Notes: generated by a model not told the origin, from the letters alone. A stretch of 64,000 nt of DNA from Winogradskyella forsetii (GCF_013394595.1 NZ_CP053348.1:4250501-4314500); one strand, 5' to 3'. Shown: positions 8,816 through 18,877, counted from the first letter of the stretch. Program-made: numbers and translations.

Positions 8816-11800
8816 TTATTTCTTGATAACCTTGTAAATATTGAAACGTTGATTGGCCCAAACTTTAACAAAGTATGTTCCTGACTCTAATTGAGTCATA
8901 TCAAGTCTGGTGTTATTTCCGTTTGATTTGATGTCCATTATCTTCTGTCCCAGCATTGAGAACACCTCTATAGACTCAACAATGGTAGTTGAATTAATAT
9001 GTAATTCTGAAGTAACAGGATTTGGAAATATGTCAATACCTTCAAATTCGTTGTCTTTTACATTTAAGCTTTCCCAAACGATGGTTTCTATATTGGAAGC
9101 GTCGGATTCTCCTTCACTAAATACCGAAGTAATATGATAATCGTAAGTACCAGAAACCGTTAGCATATCGACATAGGTTGTTTCGGTCGTCGACGCTAAG
9201 AGTACATTGTTTCGATAAATATTATATTCTAAAAAGCCAAATGCTGCAGCGTTAATTACAATTTGCTCATTGGCATTGGGATTTATTTCTACCGTACTTG
9301 ATATATTACCAACGGTATAATTGATATAGTCAGTAGCTTCTATTCTATCAGCAAACCAACAGCCATTAGTTCCCATGGTGCCTTCCATATAATTTCCTGA
9401 TATAGTACCTGTGTATTGAAAACCACTATTATATGTCCAGATAACTTGATTACCATCTACTTCCCAGGTTCCAGTGACACCTTCAGATGGAATATAAAAC
9501 GTAAAATCCTCATAGAATATGATTTCTGTTTGAGAATAGCTGCCATTACATTGGTGATCAAAATTTAATAACCAGTTACCAACAAAATTTGTGGTCGGTC
9601 CCCAATCCAGAGATACTTCCCCTTGCGCTGAATCAGTGAGTTCTGCCACCAAATAGGCTGGTGACGTTATATCTAAAGTTGTAAAGGCCAGTGGTCCTAT
9701 CCAATTGCTATCATCTTCATCTGGATTTGCACCACAATTACCACGAATATAGACATCGTAAGTTGTCGCTAAATCAAGGTTTTCTAAAGCATAAGGATTT
9801 GTATTCGAAATTATAGTTGTGCCATTGCCTGGCATAAAACCGGTTGGTCCATATTCTATTTCCCATGCCATTTCACTGCCACCTGCAATCCAACTTAGAT
9901 CAGCTGAACTTAGAGTGACATTGTTTACTGCAAAGTCCGATAAGTCAGGGCAAGTAATAGTTTCACAAACTACAGTAGCGTCCCAACCACTGCGAGTAAC
10001 ACTTCCGTCTGAAGTGAACCTAAACGTCAATGCTCCTGATGGATTATCTGCTGTGAAAGAATTTGGAATTGTACTGCCATTATATTGACCGATAAAAGGT
10101 GCGTTAATGTCCAAGCCGTCATAAACTCTTAAATAATCGCAGCAGCTTTCCAATTGAAAAGAATTAAAGATCACCGTTACACTATTATTACCATCAGAGG
10201 GTGTAATAACGGTTGTGATATCTTCTCCATTTTGATAATTACCGCTTGCTCCTCCCGAATCATAGAAATGATCTCCGCTACAAAAATCTGGTAAAGTGGC
10301 AAACGAAATTGGTCCCACCCAATTACTGTCGTCTTCAACAGGATTTACACCACAGTTGCCACGAATATATACATCGAAGGTTGTTAACGAATTTAATCCG
10401 GTTAAAGTATATTCTGGATTTGATGTATCAATAAAAGTCCCTGTTCCTTGGCTAAAACCAGTTGATCCGTATTCTATTTCCCATGATAATTCATTTCCTC
10501 CTGCTAACCAACTTAAATCTGCTGAATTCTGAGTCATACCATCCACTACAATATTAGATATATCTGGACAAGTAATAGTCTCGCAAATAACCGTTGCGTC
10601 CCAACCGCTGCCTGTAATACTTCCGTCTGAGGTAAACCGAAAAGTTAACGCTCCTGAAGGATTGTTAGATGTGAATGAATTAGGAATTGTTATGCCGCCA
10701 TATTGACCTATCAAAGGCGCGTTAATATCCAAGCCATCATAAACCCACAAACGATCGCAACAGCTTTCTGTTTGGAATGAATTAAAAAGAACCGTTACAC
10801 TATTATTACCATCAGAAGGTGTAATAACTGTAGTGATATCTTCTCCATTTTGATAATTACCATTTACTCCACCTGAATCATAGAAATGATCACCATTACA
10901 ATAATCTACAAAAGTGGTAAATGACACAGGACCTACCCAATGACTATCATCTTCACCTGGGTTTGTACCACAGTTAGCTCTTACATATACATCATAATTA
11001 GACGAAGAGTTTAAACCGGTTAAGGTGTAAGGGTTTGAAGTTGCTATTACTGTATTTCCTGCTCCAATTGTAAAACCAGAAAGTCCGTACTCTAGTTCCC
11101 AAGAAGTTTCACTTCCTCCAACTATCCAACTAAGGTCAATACTATCTACAGAAGCATTTTCTGCAACAAAATCAAATGGTTCTGGGCATGAAACCCATTC
11201 TATTGTTTCAATGTTAGAAGGTATTGATTCGCCCTCAACATAAACAGCCGTAACATAATAGTCATAGGCGCCATAATTTGGCAAGGTGTCAATATAAGTT
11301 AATTCTGTAGTTGTTGTAAGAAGTTGAGCGTCCCTATATAAATTATATTCGATAAAAGATAATCCGGACACATTTACTTGGACCACTTGGTTCTCATTAG
11401 AATTTGGTTGTCCAAAAACATCTAATGCTCCAGATGTATATGCTATTAAACCATCGGTATTATTTTTTGTACCGTACCAACAACCTCCTGCGTCGTTAGT
11501 TCCGACCACATAATCGCCATTTCTAGTACCACTATACGAAAAACCATCAGGAAAAGTAAAGGTCAATTGATCACCTTCTAATACCCAAGTTCCCGAGTCG
11601 TTAAAATCTGGAATTATGAAAGAACCATCACCGTTAAAAATAATTTCTGTTTGAAAATAGTTATCTGCACAGTTAAAATCATAAAATAACATCCAGCTTC
11701 CTATAAAGCTACTAGGTTCGCCCCAATTTAAGGTCACTTCCCCAAGCGTTTCATCGCTCAATTCTGCTGTTAAATATCCTGGTGCTTCTAAGCCTAAGGT

Positions 11801-14800
11801 CGAAAATGTGAATGGTCCTACCCAACTACTATCATCTTCGCCAGGATTAGCACCACAATTACCTCTTAAATAGACATCGTAAGTTGTTTCAAAAGTTAAA
11901 TCGTTTAAAGTCGTTGGATTAGTACTGGTATTAATAAGTGTTCCTGTACCTAGGTCAAAACCAGTTAATCCATACTCTAACTCCCATGTTGATTCGTTTC
12001 CGCTAGCGATCCAGCTTATATCTGCCGAATTAAGTGTGATATCATTTGCTAGCAAATCTGTTGGATTAGGACAAGAAATAGATTGACATGTTACCGTTGC
12101 ATCCCATCCGCTACGCGTAGCAGTTCCATCGGAAGTAAACAAAAACGTTAAGGTTCCCGAAGGGTCTGATGAGGTAAATGGGCCTGGGTTTACAGTTCCA
12201 GTATATTGTCCTAAAAATGGGGCATTATTATCTGGTCCATCATAAACATATAAGTAATCCCATCCGCTTTCTAATTCAAACGAATTGAAAACAACAGTTA
12301 TACTATTATTTCCAGCAGAAGGTGCTATAACAGTCGTAATATATTCTCCGTTCGAGTAATTTCCACCTAAACCACCTGAATCATAAAAATGATCGCCATT
12401 ACAAAAATTAGCTGCCGTAGTAAAGTTTAATGGACCTGTCCAATCACTATAATTTCCACCGCCACATTCGGATCTTATATATAAATCATAAGATGTTAGC
12501 GAGTTTAAACCATTGATCGTATATGGATTATTGGAAGTTGAAACACCGACACCAGTGGGAGTATTTCCAATTTCAACCACTTCAATTTCCCATGATGTGG
12601 CATTACCATTTTCTATCCAACTGACTTCAGCAGAATCTGATAGAATATTAGTTAGGGCGATATCACTAGGAGCAACACAAAATGTGATAAATTCATTACT
12701 ATTAGAATATGAACTTATTCCACAATCATTTACACTTCTAACGCGCCAATAATAAATGGTGTTATAATCTAAACCTAGAACATCATATGAATTAACAAAA
12801 GTAGTTTCAGACAAGACCATGGTATTAAAACTAGCATCCAATGCTATTTCTATTTCGTAACTCGCAGCATTGACGTCGGCTTGCCATGTAAAAGTTCCGT
12901 TAACATCTACTGCAGAAGCATTATCCTCTGGAAATTGGAGTGTAGGAGCTGATAAATTATCATCATAAACTTCTAATGTAATAGTAATATTCTTTTCTGC
13001 CGTATCCGAAATTCCGTTTATGATTATATCATAGGAACCATTAGCTATAAGTGCTGTATTGGTTATTGTAACCTGTACATTTGTATTATCCTCCGTAGCG
13101 GAAGGTTGACTAAAAACAGCATTCACACCCGTTGGAAGGTTTAAAGCTGAAAAAACAGTCGTTTCATCAAATCCTAAAAAAGTGTTGTATGTGAAATTAT
13201 AAACGGCATCATTTGGCTTACAGACTGCCAAGTTGGTCTCTGTAAAATTCATCACGAATTCAGACGCTTGTACTTCGAAATTGGAACTGTTAATTGCATA
13301 AAAAATTTGGTTTGCGCCTCTAACCATAACTCTCGCATCCGTAGTTGTGGGTACATTAGGAATATTTATGGTCTCTGAGCCATCATTTGCAATCGCAGTT
13401 GCTATGGTGTAAGGATATGTAAAACCTCCATCAACAGAAAGAAAAATGTCAACCTCTGTCGCATTTACAGGAGCGACGTTGGTATTAGCAACATCCCAAG
13501 TAATTGTAGCATTTTCGCCTACATTCCAAATATCGTTTGTAGATTGGGAGGTTACAACAAAAGGGCCAGCCGTATCGGTTACAGTAACAGTCATTTCATC
13601 AGAAGCGGTTTGTCCACCGTTTTGGTTATTGTCTCTAACCGTAAGGACGAAATCCATCGTTCTACTTATTGAGGGTAGCATTTCCCATGTTGGCGTTAAA
13701 TTACCATTTACCACATCAGTTATTTTTGGCATGTAACGATCAGGACTTGAAACAGGTAGTTTTGATCGGAACATGGGTCCAAATTGCCTCGTTGGTTGTG
13801 GCGTGTCTGAACTAAACGGATTTTCAGGATCGTTTTCTTCCCAGCAAAATGATAACTGATCTCCATTAGAATCACTTCCAGTGCCTTCTAATATAAAGGC
13901 TGTTGACCTCGGAATCGTGAAATCATTACCTGCGCTAACTGTTGGAGCTGTATTTGTTAATCCAATAATTTCTGCACAAGAACTATCGTTAATAGTCCAT
14001 TGCGCCACATCCCTAATATCTACATAATTAAAATAATCATCTGGAGCGTCCTGTACACTTGGTGAACAAATGCCTGCATATCCCATAATTGAACTACCGC
14101 TTCCTGGTTCTACTTCCTGAAGTTCATTTGAACTTCTACAATTTGAGGTACTTTGCACATGCCAACCACCAAATTGATGTCCAAACTCATGACTAGCAAT
14201 TAAATTAAAATGGTCTGAATTAGGATCACTATGTACTGTATATGCGCTTCCCTTAGCACCTGGTGTGCATACACAAGCAATACAACCAGCATTTCCGTAA
14301 ATAGAACCTTCATAAGCAAATAAATGACCTACATCATAATTGGAATCACCTATAGTTGCATCTATTGTGTTTTGAATTACAGAATTATTAACATTATAAG
14401 GGTCTGTTGAACTATCCAAGAAAATGATGTCATCATTATTAGAAATCAATTGCATCGTTACTCCAAAATCCCGTTCAAAAATCCCATTGATTCTTGTTAG
14501 GGATAGGTTTAATGCTGCTATAACTTTTTCTTTGCGCTCTTCATCCGTTGTTTCAGTACCATCAAGAAAGAATTGTGAATATTCGCTTGTGGTTGATATA
14601 GCTGCTCTGTATCGTCTTAAGTTACTGTCATTTGCATTTCTATTGGCTAATCCAGAAGACGAAAGCTGTCTTCTTGCAGATTCGATGGTTTCGCATTCAA
14701 AATCTGAACTGGAAGTGTTTAATTCATCTCTTGAAAAAACCCCATATATTCCATTGGTAGTATCTAAAGACGCAATAAGTGTTGTCGGCCTATTTAGATT

Positions 14801-15202
14801 TAAAATTGAAACATTCAGTCCTAACGATGGCGAATAGCTAATACGCGCAGTTGCACCATTATCTAGTCCTTTGCCGATATAAGACTTTATTTCGGGGAAT
14901 TTTGCTTCTAATTCTAGATGAAGGTTAGAAGCTTCAAAGAGCTGATACCGTTCTAATACTCCGTTTTCATTAGGCAAAGAAATTACAATCTCAGATTGTT
15001 TTTGTAATAAGCGATCAGGTGCTTTTGCAAATTCTTTTAGCAACGATGCTGCATTCAAAGTAAATTCCACATGCTCCGAAGGTATCTCAGAATTTGAAAT
15101 ATTAGTCTGCTTTATTTCGGATTGAAACCAATAAGAATTTTGTGCGCTTATATTTATTGATACTACTATAAATACTAAAAAAGCGAAGTAATTTTTAGTC
15201 AT
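8816..15202 (-). CDS. Large secreted zinc metalloprotease with FN3 and CUB modules and T9SS sorting domain
   Basis: A 2128-residue secreted protein. It has an N-terminal signal peptide (FAFLVFIVVSINISA) and a propeptide-like region. A reprolysin/metzincin-type catalytic domain carries HEFGHQFGGWH at about 338-348 with the Met-turn SIMGYAGIC after it. A series of fibronectin type III domains follows, with three CUB-like domains starting near 934, 1435 and 1637 (each opens CNGDHFYDSGG or CSGDHFYDSGG). Two lipocalin-like inserts (SYSGTRNGDY and QYTGTISGNY) lie near 1170-1290 and 1850-1990. The C-terminus is a T9SS type A sorting domain (FPNPVTSELHI ... GTYFVKV). CUB2-FN3 and CUB3-FN3 are near copies at DNA level. 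It is probably an extracellular or surface protease. Confidence 0.95.
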   Translation of the reverse strand: MTKNYFAFLVFIVVSINISAQNSYWFQSEIKQTNISNSEIPSEHVEFTLNAASLLKEFAKAPDRLLQKQSEIVISLPNENGVLERYQLFEASNLHLELEAKFPEIKSYIGKGLDNGATARISYSPSLGLNVSILNLNRPTTLIASLDTTNGIYGVFSRDELNTSSSDFECETIESARRQLSSSGLANRNANDSNLRRYRAAISTTSEYSQFFLDGTETTDEERKEKVIAALNLSLTRINGIFERDFGVTMQLISNNDDIIFLDSSTDPYNVNNSVIQNTIDATIGDSNYDVGHLFAYEGSIYGNAGCIACVCTPGAKGSAYTVHSDPNSDHFNLIASHEFGHQFGGWHVQSTSNCRSSNELQEVEPGSGSSIMGYAGICSPSVQDAPDDYFNYVDIRDVAQWTINDSSCAEIIGLTNTAPTVSAGNDFTIPRSTAFILEGTGSDSNGDQLSFCWEENDPENPFSSDTPQPTRQFGPMFRSKLPVSSPDRYMPKITDVVNGNLTPTWEMLPSISRTMDFVLTVRDNNQNGGQTASDEMTVTVTDTAGPFVVTSQSTNDIWNVGENATITWDVANTNVAPVNATEVDIFLSVDGGFTYPYTIATAIANDGSETINIPNVPTTTDARVMVRGANQIFYAINSSNFEVQASEFVMNFTETNLAVCKPNDAVYNFTYNTFLGFDETTVFSALNLPTGVNAVFSQPSATEDNTNVQVTITNTALIANGSYDIIINGISDTAEKNITITLEVYDDNLSAPTLQFPEDNASAVDVNGTFTWQADVNAASYEIEIALDASFNTMVLSETTFVNSYDVLGLDYNTIYYWRVRSVNDCGISSYSNSNEFITFCVAPSDIALTNILSDSAEVSWIENGNATSWEIEVVEIGNTPTGVGVSTSNNPYTINGLNSLTSYDLYIRSECGGGNYSDWTGPLNFTTAANFCNGDHFYDSGGLGGNYSNGEYITTVIAPSAGNNSITVVFNSFELESGWDYLYVYDGPDNNAPFLGQYTGTVNPGPFTSSDPSGTLTFLFTSDGTATRSGWDATVTCQSISCPNPTDLLANDITLNSADISWIASGNESTWELEYGLTGFDLGTGTLINTSTNPTTLNDLTFETTYDVYLRGNCGANPGEDDSSWVGPFTFSTLGLEAPGYLTAELSDETLGEVTLNWGEPSSFIGSWMLFYDFNCADNYFQTEIIFNGDGSFIIPDFNDSGTWVLEGDQLTFTFPDGFSYSGTRNGDYVVGTNDAGGCWYGTKNNTDGLIAYTSGALDVFGQPNSNENQVVQVNVSGLSFIEYNLYRDAQLLTTTTELTYIDTLPNYGAYDYYVTAVYVEGESIPSNIETIEWVSCPEPFDFVAENASVDSIDLSWIVGGSETSWELEYGLSGFTIGAGNTVIATSNPYTLTGLNSSSNYDVYVRANCGTNPGEDDSHWVGPVSFTTFVDYCNGDHFYDSGGVNGNYQNGEDITTVITPSDGNNSVTVLFNSFQTESCCDRLWVYDGLDINAPLIGQYGGITIPNSFTSNNPSGALTFRFTSDGSITGSGWDATVICETITCPDISNIVVDGMTQNSADLSWLAGGNELSWEIEYGSTGFSQGTGTFIDTSNPEYTLTGLNSLTTFDVYIRGNCGVNPVEDDSNWVGPISFATLPDFCSGDHFYDSGGASGNYQNGEDITTVITPSDGNNSVTVIFNSFQLESCCDYLRVYDGLDINAPFIGQYNGSTIPNSFTADNPSGALTFRFTSDGSVTRSGWDATVVCETITCPDLSDFAVNNVTLSSADLSWIAGGSEMAWEIEYGPTGFMPGNGTTIISNTNPYALENLDLATTYDVYIRGNCGANPDEDDSNWIGPLAFTTLDITSPAYLVAELTDSAQGEVSLDWGPTTNFVGNWLLNFDHQCNGSYSQTEIIFYEDFTFYIPSEGVTGTWEVDGNQVIWTYNSGFQYTGTISGNYMEGTMGTNGCWFADRIEATDYINYTVGNISSTVEINPNANEQIVINAAAFGFLEYNIYRNNVLLASTTETTYVDMLTVSGTYDYHITSVFSEGESDASNIETIVWESLNVKDNEFEGIDIFPNPVTSELHINSTTIVESIEVFSMLGQKIMDIKSNGNNTRLDMTQLESGTYFVKVWANQRFNIYKVIKK
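9955..10895 (-). repeat. Intragenic tandem repeat of a CUB-FN3 module (about 618 bp period)
   Basis: Within the large protease gene, the stretch around 9955-10290 recurs around 10570-10900 with an offset of 618 bp (206 codons). For example tcttctccattttgataatt occurs in both at that spacing. Encoded residues are mostly identical, which suggests recent tandem duplication of one CUB plus one FN3 domain. Confidence 0.8.
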
Positions 15203-15244
15203 ATGGCTTTAGAATGTTAGGAAAATTGCGGTTTAGTTGTCAAC

Positions 15245-15252
15245 CAAATATA
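15245..15252 (-). promoter_or_regulatory. -7 element TATATTTG of the large protease gene
   Basis: On the minus strand this matches the Bacteroidota consensus TAnnTTTG, 42 bases before the start codon of the protease gene. No clear -33 TTTG is seen at the usual spacing. Confidence 0.5.
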
Positions 15253-15353
15253 GATTCTTTTGAAAAAAAAATCTTTCAAAAGCCATTTTTTAGATGAAAT
15301 GACTTTATTTAGAGATTATATACATTAATCACTATCAAATAGATGAGGTTTTC

Positions 15354-15361
15354 TATTTTTG
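15354..15361 (+). promoter_or_regulatory. -7 element TATTTTTG of rnpA
   Basis: Matches TAnnTTTG. It overlaps the TTG at 15359, so translation of rnpA cannot begin there. It places the transcript start near 15365, leaving ATG 15371 or 15380 as possible starts. Confidence 0.55.
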
Positions 15362-15379
15362 CCAATCGAAATGCCGCTC

Positions 15380-15754
15380 ATGAACTTCAAATATTCAAAA
15401 AAAGATAAACTAAAAAGTAAAAAGCTAATCGAACAGCTTTTTACAGAAGGAAAAGCAGTCACGGCATTTCCACTCAAATTAATATATCTTAAAACAGAAT
15501 TTGAAGATGGCTCGCAACTCAAAACAGGCGTTTCCGTAAGCAAGCGGCTGCACAAAACTGCGGTTTCTAGAAATCGCATAAAACGTTTGCTCCGTGAAGC
15601 CTACAGACTAAATAAACCTCGATATTTTAACAATAGTTCTGCTTCTTTTGCGTTTATGATTTTGTACCTTAGTAAAGATGGAACAACTTTTGATAAACTA
15701 GATACGAGTATGAGATTGTTGTTTAAGAAATTTATCGACAAAACCGCTGACTAA
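15380..15754 (+). CDS. rnpA: Ribonuclease P protein component
   Basis: The protein subunit of RNase P, which matures the 5' ends of tRNAs. It has 124 residues from ATG 15380 (MNFKYSKKDKLKSKKLIEQL), the normal N-terminus of the flavobacterial family. An upstream TTG and an ATG at 15371 are in frame, but the promoter element at 15354-15361 argues against the TTG. The RNR signature region (AVSRNRIKRLLREAYR) is intact. The stop overlaps the start of the S41 protease gene by one base (TAATG), which implies translational coupling. The usual neighbour rpmH is not in this window. Confidence 0.93.
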   Translation: MNFKYSKKDKLKSKKLIEQLFTEGKAVTAFPLKLIYLKTEFEDGSQLKTGVSVSKRLHKTAVSRNRIKRLLREAYRLNKPRYFNNSSASFAFMILYLSKDGTTFDKLDTSMRLLFKKFIDKTAD

Positions 15755-17388
15755 TGAAAAAATCTATATATAAAAAATTGCTAATTCCAGCCTTGGCTGT
15801 GCTTATCTTTTTTAGTACAACAGCTTTTAAAAATGACTTTTTTGAAATCGCCAAGCAAATAGAAATCTTTACCACATTGTTTAAGGAAATCAACATGAAC
15901 TATGTTGATGATACCAATCCAGGCGACCTCATGGATACGGCTATAAAAAGTATGTTAGACGATTTAGATCCTTACACGCAATTTTATAACGAACAAGATG
16001 TAGAAGCCTCTAGAATCAATAATGCTGGCGATTATACAGGTATTGGAGCAAGGGTTTTAACTCTAAAAAACAAATTGGTTATTGTAGAACCTTACCAAAA
16101 TTATGCGGCTGATAAAGCTGGTCTTAAAGCTGGGGACGAAATTATAAAAGTAGATAATGTTAGCGTTGCTGACTTTAAAGATGATGCCGCCAATTTATTA
16201 CAAGGAGCCGCTGGTACAGAAGTTTCCATAACGTATAAACGTCAAGATAAAATCAACACGGTAAAGATTATTAGAGAATCCCTAGAAATAAAAGCGGTAC
16301 CACACTACTCTATGGTCGATGATAAAACGGGTTATGTAGTGCTTAGAAAATTTAATGACAAAGCCTCTTCAGAAACTATTAGAGCCATTAAAGCCTTAAA
16401 AAACCAAGGCGCCACACAATTAATTTTAGATCTTAGGGGAAATCCTGGAGGTTTACTTCATGAAGCGGTTAATGTAACCAACATTTTTGTTCCCAAAGAT
16501 CAATTGGTTGTTACTACCAAATCGAAAGTAAAGAAATACAACAAAACCTACTATACCCAACGTGAAGCTATTGATACCGAAATTCCTCTTGTTGTCTTAA
16601 TAGATGGCAGTAGTGCTTCGGCAAGTGAAATTGTTTCTGGTGCTTTGCAAGATATGGATCGTGCTGTTGTCGTCGGAACGAGAAGCTTCGGAAAAGGTTT
16701 GGTTCAACGACCTAAGCCATTAACGTATGGTACACAAATGAAGATTACCATTTCAAGATATTATACGCCCTCTGGCCGTTGTATTCAGGCATTGGATTAT
16801 TGGAATCGTGATGAAAACGGAAAAGCTACAAGAACCCGACAAGAAAATTATAATGCCTTTAAAACCAGAAGTGGACGCGATGTATATGATGGTGGAGGTG
16901 TACAACCCGATATTGAAGTCGAATTTGCCAAACAAACCCCAATTACCAAAGCTATATCTAATGAAAATTTAGTGTTTAACTTTTCAACAGATTATTATTA
17001 CAATCATAATGTTGAAGATTTACAAAGTTTTGAGTTGTCGGATGCTGAATTTAAAAACTTTAAAAATTATATAAAATCCAGTGGTTTTAGTTTTGAAACC
17101 AAAACCGAAAAAGCCTTAACAAATGCCATTAAGGTTGCGAAGGAAGAAGAACTTGATGCCGTTATTTCGTCAGAATACAAGGATTTAACCGAGGCTTTAC
17201 AGTCTTATAAATCCAACGCTATAGATGAAAACAAAACACAATTAAAATCATTGCTAACAGATGAAATTATTAAGCGCTATTTCTATAGTGAAGGTTTATA
17301 TACCTATTATACGGCTCATAATATTGAAATCAAAAAGGCCTTGAGTATTATCAATAATCCTACTCAATACGCGAGTATTTTGAGATAG
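15754..17388 (+). CDS. S41 C-terminal processing peptidase (CtpA type)
   Basis: A periplasmic serine peptidase of 544 residues. An N-terminal hydrophobic segment (LLIPALAVLIFFSTTAF) serves as signal or anchor. A PDZ domain is at about 85-175 (AADKAGLKAGDEIIKVDNVSV). The S41 catalytic core has SSASASEI at about 286-293 with the serine of the Ser-Lys dyad, and the lysine in GTRSFGKGLVQ about 25 residues later. A C-terminal helical part of about 140 residues follows. Such enzymes trim C-termini of envelope proteins. Its start overlaps the rnpA stop by one base, an arrangement I recognise from other flavobacteria. Confidence 0.94.
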   Translation: MKKSIYKKLLIPALAVLIFFSTTAFKNDFFEIAKQIEIFTTLFKEINMNYVDDTNPGDLMDTAIKSMLDDLDPYTQFYNEQDVEASRINNAGDYTGIGARVLTLKNKLVIVEPYQNYAADKAGLKAGDEIIKVDNVSVADFKDDAANLLQGAAGTEVSITYKRQDKINTVKIIRESLEIKAVPHYSMVDDKTGYVVLRKFNDKASSETIRAIKALKNQGATQLILDLRGNPGGLLHEAVNVTNIFVPKDQLVVTTKSKVKKYNKTYYTQREAIDTEIPLVVLIDGSSASASEIVSGALQDMDRAVVVGTRSFGKGLVQRPKPLTYGTQMKITISRYYTPSGRCIQALDYWNRDENGKATRTRQENYNAFKTRSGRDVYDGGGVQPDIEVEFAKQTPITKAISNENLVFNFSTDYYYNHNVEDLQSFELSDAEFKNFKNYIKSSGFSFETKTEKALTNAIKVAKEEELDAVISSEYKDLTEALQSYKSNAIDENKTQLKSLLTDEIIKRYFYSEGLYTYYTAHNIEIKKALSIINNPTQYASILR

Positions 17389-17550
17389 AACTTATTTTTT
17401 TCTATATTTAGCGTCATAATTGTTTTCAGTAAGTAGTAAAATTATATTAAAACATAACTGACATAATTATATTAATTTTATCATATTACTTAAAATTAAT
17501 AGCGTTATTAAAGTTTACATGTGACGAATGGCAACAATAGAAAATAACAC

Positions 17551-18390
17551 ATGAAACCCCTAATTGTCTTTTTATGCCTTTGTTTTCAGCTCACTTTTTC
17601 TCAAAAAGAACTGAAACACGAAGTCTATTTTGAAACCGATCAGCACGATATTCCCGAAACTGAGCACAGTCGATTATTGCTTTTTTTATCTAAAATTGAA
17701 GATATAGATATAGGTAAAATTTCAATATACGGCTTCACAGATGATAGAGGAAGTGATAACTATAATTTGGTTTTATCCCAAAACCGGGCTGATGCCATAA
17801 AAGAGGTGTTTTCCAACAATGAGTTTGACGAATCGGTAATTACCAATGTGGATGGCAAAGGGAAAATTTTAGTCAATATTGTACATGAAGACAACCTTAG
17901 TAAAATTCGCGGATTAAACCGTAAGGTTGAAATTATAGTCACTCCCGTTTTTCCGCCAAAACCCAAAGAAGAGAAAAAGGAAACACTAGAAACCGCTGAT
18001 ATATTAAAAGGCGATCTAAAGGAAGGGGATAAAATTTTACTAGAAAATTTGCTTTTTAGAACAGGTTATAGTTATCTAACAAAAGATTCCAAAAAGGTAT
18101 TGGATAAAATTGCAGAGGTTCTTGCAGAACGTACCAATATTTATTTTACAATTGAAGGCCATGTGTGCTGCACACAAGGCAATAGAGATGCTGTAGACCG
18201 TAAAACAAAAAAGAGAAACCTTTCTGTAGCGAGAGCAAAATATGTCTATGATTATCTCGAGAAAAAAGGGGTAAAACATTACCGGATGAAATTTGTAGGT
18301 ATGCGAAGGAAAGAACCACTTGGTGGTAAACCAGAATTGGATAGACGTGTGGAAATCTTAGTGACTAGGATTTATGATAAAGAAAAATAA
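17551..18390 (+). CDS. OmpA family protein with two OmpA-like domains
   Basis: A secreted or outer-membrane protein of 279 residues with a short signal peptide (PLIVFLCLCFQLTFS). Two OmpA/MotB-type peptidoglycan-binding folds appear in tandem. Residues about 24-130 hold VYFETDQ ... IYGFTDDRGSDNYNLVLSQNRA. Residues about 160-275 hold NLLFRTGYSYLTKDS ... IEGHVCCTQGNRDA, with GGKPELDRRVEI at the end. The second domain carries a CCTQG insertion in the place of the usual D-x-x-G. There is no beta-barrel, so it probably tethers the envelope to peptidoglycan. The following GNAT gene is convergent and ends only 2 bp away. Confidence 0.87.
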   Translation: MKPLIVFLCLCFQLTFSQKELKHEVYFETDQHDIPETEHSRLLLFLSKIEDIDIGKISIYGFTDDRGSDNYNLVLSQNRADAIKEVFSNNEFDESVITNVDGKGKILVNIVHEDNLSKIRGLNRKVEIIVTPVFPPKPKEEKKETLETADILKGDLKEGDKILLENLLFRTGYSYLTKDSKKVLDKIAEVLAERTNIYFTIEGHVCCTQGNRDAVDRKTKKRNLSVARAKYVYDYLEKKGVKHYRMKFVGMRRKEPLGGKPELDRRVEILVTRIYDKEK

Positions 18391-18391
18391 T

Positions 18392-18847
18392 CTAGACACG
18401 ATCTGGTAATCGCAACATAGAAATATGTGGAATGCCATCTTCCAAATACGCCTCTCCTTCTTCAACAAATCCAAGATTATTGTAAAATTTTTTTAAATAA
18501 CACTGTGCAGAAATTTTAATTTCTGTTTCGTTATAATGTGTTTTAATGGCATCTATGGAAGCTTCCATAATTGTATTTCCATGTTTAAACTTACGTTCAT
18601 TAGACCTAACCACTACTCTACCAATACTCGCTTTTTCAAAATAATCACCTGGTTTGAATAATCTGGTATAAGCCACTAATTTCTGTCCGCTATACCCTAA
18701 AATATGGAGTGCATTTTGGTCTTTTCCATCGATATCTTGGTACACACAATTTTGTTCAACAACAAAAACTTCACTTCTTAACTGAAGTAAATCGTAGAGT
18801 TTTTGCGTTGTCAATTCTTGAAAGGTCTTTACTTCTATAGTTAGCAT
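18392..18847 (-). CDS. GNAT family N-acetyltransferase (ElaA-like)
   Basis: A cytoplasmic acetyl-CoA-dependent acyltransferase of 151 residues, close to the ElaA family length. Features are LYDLLQLRSEVFVVEQNCVY near residue 18, DIDGKDQNALHILGY, the acetyl-CoA loop region SIGRVVV ... and FYNNLGFVEEGEAYLEDGIPHISM at the C-terminus. The substrate is unknown. It heads toward the convergent OmpA gene and lies 30 bp after the CDF transporter gene on the same strand, with which it may be co-transcribed. Confidence 0.9.
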   Translation of the reverse strand: MLTIEVKTFQELTTQKLYDLLQLRSEVFVVEQNCVYQDIDGKDQNALHILGYSGQKLVAYTRLFKPGDYFEKASIGRVVVRSNERKFKHGNTIMEASIDAIKTHYNETEIKISAQCYLKKFYNNLGFVEEGEAYLEDGIPHISMLRLPDRV

Positions 18848-18877
18848 TATAAATAATTAAAAAACATTCCTCTTATA

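Noticed and set aside
8816..15202. Many small open frames on the plus strand opposite the large protease gene
   Set aside because: They are antisense shadows of a continuous 2128-codon frame with clear domains and a sorting signal.
15359..15379. Longer rnpA starting at TTG 15359 or ATG 15371
   Set aside because: The promoter element TATTTTTG covers the TTG, and the family N-terminus begins at ATG 15380.
6812..17526. Shared 14-mer gtttacatgtgacg near 6812 and near 17513
   Set aside because: A few 14-base matches are expected by chance in 64 kb of A+T-rich DNA, and the surroundings do not match.
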